Assembly (NCBI GenBank): GCA_030589825.1
Contig: JAUUZT010000012.1
Location: 1 to 10,490, forward strand
Source: Dehalococcoidia bacterium
Lineage (GTDB): Bacteria > Chloroflexota > Dehalococcoidia > GIF9 > AB-539-J10
DNA: 10,490 nucleotides
Direction: 5' to 3'
In this document: in pieces, positions 7,079-10,490 of the stretch
Layout of the letters: each line of letters starts with the position of its first letter
How positions within the stretch are numbered: the stretch's first letter is position 1
Position numbers and translations under genes: made by a program
The notes under the pieces: generated by a model
Told to the model about the DNA's origin: nothing
Databases searched by the model: none
What the model saw: only the letters and a program-made list of their open reading frames with translations

Positions 7079-7426
7079 CTTTATTTTTTACGCTGCTTCA
7101 GACAGCAATATACACCAACTCAATTAATTCGACATTCTCAGTTTCTATCTTTCGTAGAGGCATTTCCATTTTTAAAAACAACTGGATTTTAACACGGTAC
7201 CTATTTTGAGACCAAGCAATATATCTGATAGCATTATTTATATGTCCTGATAAATCACCTTTATAAAAACCAGCTATTACTCAACAATCCATTATAAGAA
7301 TAATCTATAATATACTCTCACAGTCTTGACCAAATTAGCAGGAAATCCAAATACATCTTTCGTGTCATGTCTAAAGGGCTTTTTTAGCCGTGGCATATTA
7401 CATGAATATAAATAAGGAGATATAAA
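7079..7426. other. Divergent intergenic region between acyl-CoA ligase and M42 peptidase genes
   Basis: These 348 bp separate two genes transcribed away from each other, so both promoters should lie here. I see no convincing gene. Plus-strand candidates for the peptidase are a perfect TATAAT (7306-7311) with TCAACA at 7281-7286 (spacing 19, longer than ideal), and TTGACC (7326-7331), whose -10 partner is poor. Minus-strand candidates for the ligase are TAAAAT (7187-7192) with TTGGTC 18 nt upstream, and TATATT (7107-7112) with a weak -35. None reaches the quality of the pdxS promoter. AAGGAG at 7414-7419 is the peptidase ribosome binding site. No riboswitch or strong hairpin is evident. Confidence 0.45.
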
Positions 7427-8458
7427 ATGATAGCAGACTTGTTGTATGAGCTTGTTCAGATACCAGGACCAACAGGATTCGAACATCGAGTGGCTTCTAG
7501 ATTAAGCAATTTGCTAAAAGATCACGTAGATGAAATGCATATTGATAAGATAGGCAATTTAATCGCTAAAATAAACGGAACAGAGGGGAAACATTCTCTC
7601 ATGCTAGAAGCTCACATGGATACAGTAAGTATGGTAGTACAAAAGGTCGATGAGTTTGTCTGGTTCGATCGCTTAGGATGGATTAATTTTCGTACCCTGC
7701 CAGGAACTGCTGTCCTTATCTTGGGCAAAGATCGTGATATTCCCGGTGTAGTCTGTTCTCCCAGTGCTCACTTTGAAGCTGATAACACAGAATTGTGGAT
7801 TGACGTGGGTAATCGACAAAATTTTGTTTCTATAGGTGATCCTATAGTGTTTGACATGCCTGTCAGGTGGTTGGATGATAATAAAACTATTCTGGCCAGC
7901 CATTCAATTGACGATAGAGTCAGTTGTAGCATCATGGTTGAGCTAGCTCGACGACTGACTAAGAAGCCAAAACACAATATCTTTCTGATTGGAGCAGTCC
8001 AGGAAGAGACAAGTGGCCTTGGAGTTAGACATGTTTTACAGCAGATATCACCAGACTGGTTTATTGCCCTTGATACTGGTTTTGCTCAAGACGCTCTCCC
8101 AGACAAGAATAAAACTGTTCCGCTGCATACAGGTCTAGGAGTACGCAGGCTCTCCTTCTGCCAACCAGCTGATAGGATGTACCCTGCAACCGCAAATTTT
8201 GCCAGCCCACGACTAAATAAACTGCTTATAGACGCAGCCGGTAAACTAAACATCCCTTTCAATGTTGATGTAAGTACCAGGACATTCGCTGACCATCATA
8301 TATCCTATGAAGTAAACCCGGAGATCGATTCCACCCTTATGTTTATAGCCAGAAGATATAGCCACTCTCCTCAAGAGGTAATAGATATAAGTAATGCTGA
8401 GAATGCAGTAGATATCCTCTGTCAGGCGGTCACTGATCTGAATAGTTGGGATGAATAA
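7427..8458 (+). CDS. M42-family (glutamyl aminopeptidase/endoglucanase M-like) metallopeptidase
   Basis: This is a di-metal (zinc or cobalt type) aminopeptidase that trims N-terminal residues from peptides; members usually form large tetrahedral cytosolic particles. The 343 residues match the family length. Visible are the N-terminal IPGPTGFE (12-19), metal ligand His63 with Asp65 in AHMDT, the bridging Asp162 in SIDDR (usually DNR), catalytic and metal-binding Glu193-Glu194 in VQEE, Asp216 in ALDTG, and His313 in YSHSPQEV. All expected ligands are present, so it should be active. The first ligand block reads HMDTVSMVV where typical M42 proteins have HMDEIGFMV, so substrate range may differ; M20 or M28 deacylases are less likely because of the SHSPQEV ending. 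The ATG has a strong AAGGAG site 7 nt upstream. It is the first gene of the plus-strand block. Confidence 0.9.
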   Translation: MIADLLYELVQIPGPTGFEHRVASRLSNLLKDHVDEMHIDKIGNLIAKINGTEGKHSLMLEAHMDTVSMVVQKVDEFVWFDRLGWINFRTLPGTAVLILGKDRDIPGVVCSPSAHFEADNTELWIDVGNRQNFVSIGDPIVFDMPVRWLDDNKTILASHSIDDRVSCSIMVELARRLTKKPKHNIFLIGAVQEETSGLGVRHVLQQISPDWFIALDTGFAQDALPDKNKTVPLHTGLGVRRLSFCQPADRMYPATANFASPRLNKLLIDAAGKLNIPFNVDVSTRTFADHHISYEVNPEIDSTLMFIARRYSHSPQEVIDISNAENAVDILCQAVTDLNSWDE

Positions 8459-8464
8459 AGGCAT

Positions 8465-8518
8465 ATGATGACACCAGCAAATCTCATTGACGGATATGCT
8501 ATAGAATTGCTAGTCTAA
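8465..8518 (+). other. Possible 17-codon small ORF in the peptidase-glyQS gap
   Basis: The 81-bp gap between the peptidase and glyQS holds ATGATG followed by codons giving MMTPANLIDGYAIELLV and a TAA stop. AAAGG lies 3 nt before the first ATG and 6 nt before the second, so initiation is possible. Nothing shows that it is translated: it could be a leader or coupling ORF for glyQS, a fragment of an old gene, or chance. It has no run of Gly codons, so it does not look like a classical Gly attenuator. Confidence 0.15.
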
Positions 8519-8539
8519 GAAAATTAGGAAAAATATAAA

Positions 8540-9868
8540 ATGCTACAGAAATTAGAAATGGATAAAATTGTTTCCCTTTGCAAACGCAGAGGGTTTATTT
8601 ACCCTAGCAGCGAGATCTACGGAGGTATTTCCAGTTGCTGGGATTATGGCCCTATAGGAATAGAGTTAAAACGTAATATTAAAGATGCATGGTGGAGAAC
8701 TATGGTACAAGAGAGAGATGATGTACTTGGTATAGATACAAGCATCCTCATGTCACCTGAAATATGGAAGTCAAGCGGGCATATTAGCAACTTCACTGAT
8801 CCAATGGTAGAATGCAAATCGTGTCATTCAAGATGGCGTTCCAGTGAACTAAAAGAGGATAAATGCCCAAAATGCAATGGTGAATTAACAGACCCTAAAA
8901 TGTTCAACCTCATGTTCAGGACTTTCATGGGCCCCGTGGAAGAACAGGCAAATACGATTTATCTCCGTCCAGAAACTGCTCAGGGAATATTCGTCAATTT
9001 CGCCAATGTAATATCCACTTCCAGAAAGAAATTGCCACTGGGCATCGCACAGATAGGCAAATCTTTCCGTAACGAAATCACTCCAGGTAATTTCATCTTC
9101 AGAACCCGCGAGTTCGAACAGATGGAAATGGAATACTTCGTTAAGCAAGGAACCGATGAACAATGGTTCGACTACTGGTTTAAAGAAAGATACAAATGGT
9201 ATATCAACCTTGGTATCAAACCAGAGAATTTACGACTTCGTCAGCATGGTAAAGATGAACTAGCCCATTACGCTAAAGCCTGTTCTGATATCGAGTACCT
9301 GTTCCCTATGGGATGGTCAGAACTGGAGGGTATTGCTAACAGGGGTAATTACGACTTAACTCAACACTCTGAACACAGTGGGAAAGATCTTAGCTACTAC
9401 GACAGAGAAAGTGACACGCACTATCTGCCTTTTGTTATTGAACCTTCAGCGGGGGTTGACCGTTCATTACTAGCCTTCCTTCTTGATGCCTACGATGAGG
9501 AAATAGTCAAGGGTGAAAGCAGAGTGGTATTACACTTACACCCTTCTCTAGCCCCTATTAAAGTTACTGTTCTTCCATTAAGCAAGAAAGAAAATCTAGC
9601 TGTCCTGGCCAAGGAAATCCATAAACAACTATGTAGAAGCTTCACAACTCATTACGATGATTCCCAAAGCATAGGAAGAAGATACAGGCGCCAAGACGAA
9701 ATAGGCACTCCATTTTGTGTTACTATCGACTTCCAATCTTTGGAGGACAATCAAGTAACCATCCGCGAAAGGGATACTCTGGCGCAAATTCGAGTCCCTA
9801 TTAAAAACCTGGACCTTATACTTCATGCAAAATTGAAGGGAGAGATTTTTTCCACATCCGAGTTATAA
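8540..9868 (+). CDS. glyQS: Glycyl-tRNA synthetase, single-chain alpha2 (eukaryotic/archaeal-type) class II
   Basis: GlyRS charges tRNA-Gly with glycine in the cytosol. This is the homodimeric alpha2 type, unrelated in organisation to the alpha2beta2 GlyQ/GlyS enzyme of E. coli. The 442 residues show the N-terminal RRGFIYPSSEIYGG (16-29) and CWDYGPIG (33-40) blocks, a zinc-ribbon insertion with Cys92/95 and Cys109/112, RPETAQG (143-149), motif 2 spanning FRNEITP (176-182) and FRTREFEQMEMEYF (187-200), and motif 3 EPSAGVDRSLLAFLLDAY (301-318). A C-terminal anticodon-binding domain runs from about 335 to the end, with DEIGTPFCVTID (386-397). The ATG is supported by AGGA 9 nt upstream. The 81-bp gap before it is too short for a T-box leader. 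It is probably co-transcribed with the peptidase gene. Confidence 0.98.
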   Translation: MLQKLEMDKIVSLCKRRGFIYPSSEIYGGISSCWDYGPIGIELKRNIKDAWWRTMVQERDDVLGIDTSILMSPEIWKSSGHISNFTDPMVECKSCHSRWRSSELKEDKCPKCNGELTDPKMFNLMFRTFMGPVEEQANTIYLRPETAQGIFVNFANVISTSRKKLPLGIAQIGKSFRNEITPGNFIFRTREFEQMEMEYFVKQGTDEQWFDYWFKERYKWYINLGIKPENLRLRQHGKDELAHYAKACSDIEYLFPMGWSELEGIANRGNYDLTQHSEHSGKDLSYYDRESDTHYLPFVIEPSAGVDRSLLAFLLDAYDEEIVKGESRVVLHLHPSLAPIKVTVLPLSKKENLAVLAKEIHKQLCRSFTTHYDDSQSIGRRYRRQDEIGTPFCVTIDFQSLEDNQVTIRERDTLAQIRVPIKNLDLILHAKLKGEIFSTSEL

Positions 9869-9947
9869 AAATGTATTTTTAATTGATTTCACTTCTAATA
9901 ATTTTTCTCCGTTAACATAAATTTGAAAGAAAAGGAATAAATAGAAA

Positions 9948-10490
9948 ATGAAAGAGGAAATATATGAAGCATCTTTGAGTACAGAGATGATAAAACGCAT
10001 GAGAGGAGCAGTGGTAATAAAAAATGGCACCTCCGCCTATGGAACGCTCGACAATTCACTCAAAGCACTGAAAACCAGAATGAAGTCTCCTTCCTTTGAG
10101 AATGAGAGGATGTGGCAACTACTTCGTGGTTCCTATGATATCCATCAGCATAGTGGGCCCTCTGCCACCACTGAACGACTGTTTGATGAACTAGACTTGG
10201 CTATCCAGGGGTGCTATATCGGTCAAGGGGGAATTGTTTTTAAAAACCATGATACTCCAACTACCCGATCTGTAATATTAGTTCAGAAAGTTGTTAACCA
10301 GTGGGCTGTAGAGCACAATAAGAAGAAAATTGAACTCTTCGGTGGCGTTGTTCTTAATAACACCGTTGGAGGGCTAAACCCTGAGGCTATCGTCGCCGCC
10401 TATCGCCTTGGTGGCAAATACGTGTGGCTACCCAATCTGGACTCCAATCATCACCGCAAAGTGACAGGTGAAGGAGAAGGAAAAGGCATC
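9948..10490 (+). CDS. DUF6282-like putative metal-dependent hydrolase, N-terminal part (runs off right edge)
   Basis: This is an open frame of 181 codons with no stop before the window ends. From memory it matches the DUF6282 family, proteins with an amidohydrolase/PHP-like TIM-barrel look and no firmly assigned reaction. Supporting blocks are GSYDIHQHSGPS (61-72) with the metal-type HxH pair His66/His68, VFKNHDTPTTRS (97-108) with Lys99 and His101, GGVVLNNTVGGLNPEAI (132-148), and YVWLPNLDSNHH (158-169). About 60 residues precede the HxH block and are rather basic; an internal ATG (codon 14 or 18) is possible, but the first ATG is chosen because AAGGAA lies about 11 nt upstream. The gene starts 79 bp after glyQS with no evident terminator between, so co-transcription is possible. 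The substrate is unknown. Confidence 0.75.
   Translation, partial: MKEEIYEASLSTEMIKRMRGAVVIKNGTSAYGTLDNSLKALKTRMKSPSFENERMWQLLRGSYDIHQHSGPSATTERLFDELDLAIQGCYIGQGGIVFKNHDTPTTRSVILVQKVVNQWAVEHNKKKIELFGGVVLNNTVGGLNPEAIVAAYRLGGKYVWLPNLDSNHHRKVTGEGEGKGI

Noticed and set aside
7092..7106. GCTG/CAGC small hairpin before the acyl-CoA ligase start
   Set aside because: A 4-bp stem with a 7-nt loop is expected by chance and has no other support as a regulatory element.
7377..7389. GGCT-ttttt-AGCC hairpin upstream of the M42 peptidase, considered as a terminator or attenuator
   Set aside because: The stem is only 4 bp and is not followed by a U-tract on either strand.
7292..7486. 64-codon minus-strand open frame in the divergent spacer
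   Set aside because: It overlaps the start of the M42 peptidase gene antisense, has no recognisable motif and no clear ribosome binding site; it looks like chance.
8459..8539. T-box riboswitch upstream of glyQS
   Set aside because: The gap is only 81 bp, far shorter than a T-box leader, and no T-box-like consensus is visible.
9867..9880. AAAAAT/ATTTTT inverted repeat after glyQS, considered as a terminator
   Set aside because: The loop would be only 2 nt and the stem has no G-C pairs, so it cannot form a stable terminator hairpin.

Overview
The window reads as an ordinary bacterial chromosome segment, AT-leaning, densely packed and without any mobile element, CRISPR array, tRNA or rRNA that I could find. 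The gene content (flavin-dependent ThyX, a single-chain eukaryotic/archaeal-type GlyRS, a fused ADP-forming acyl-CoA synthetase, PdxS, and a Ycf45-like ATPase beside pdxS and tmk) suggests an anaerobic, free-living bacterium. From memory of gene neighbourhoods I favour Chloroflexota, Dehalococcoidia-like. That is an inference and not proven by anything in the sequence.

Layout. Positions 1-7078 hold seven genes, all on the minus strand. In transcription order they are: a fused acetate/acyl-CoA ligase (ADP-forming), thyX, rsmG, pdxS, a Ycf45-like AAA ATPase, tmk and mnmA, the last running off the left edge. Two junctions overlap: pdxS/ATPase by 7 bp and tmk/mnmA by 4 bp (ATGA). thyX/rsmG are 24 bp apart and ATPase/tmk 51 bp apart, so thyX through mnmA looks like one operon. 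A near-consensus promoter inside it (3358-3386) could drive pdxS onward separately. A 348-bp divergent intergenic region (7079-7426) follows. Positions 7427-10490 are plus strand: an M42-type metallo-aminopeptidase, glycyl-tRNA synthetase, and the first 181 codons of a DUF6282-like putative metal-dependent hydrolase that runs off the right edge.

How the genes fit together. ThyX makes dTMP and Tmk phosphorylates it to dTDP, so two successive steps of dTTP synthesis sit in one cluster. RsmG (16S rRNA m7G527), MnmA (tRNA 2-thiouridine) and GlyRS serve translation. PdxS makes pyridoxal phosphate, but its glutaminase partner PdxT is not in the window. The ADP-forming ligase yields ATP and acid from acyl-CoA, typical of anaerobic fermentative metabolism.

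I did not find a convincing previously undescribed system. The points most worth a second look are the poorly characterised DUF6282-like gene, the ATPase whose C-terminal R3H region looks shortened and degenerate, the internal pdxS promoter, and the divergent spacer.
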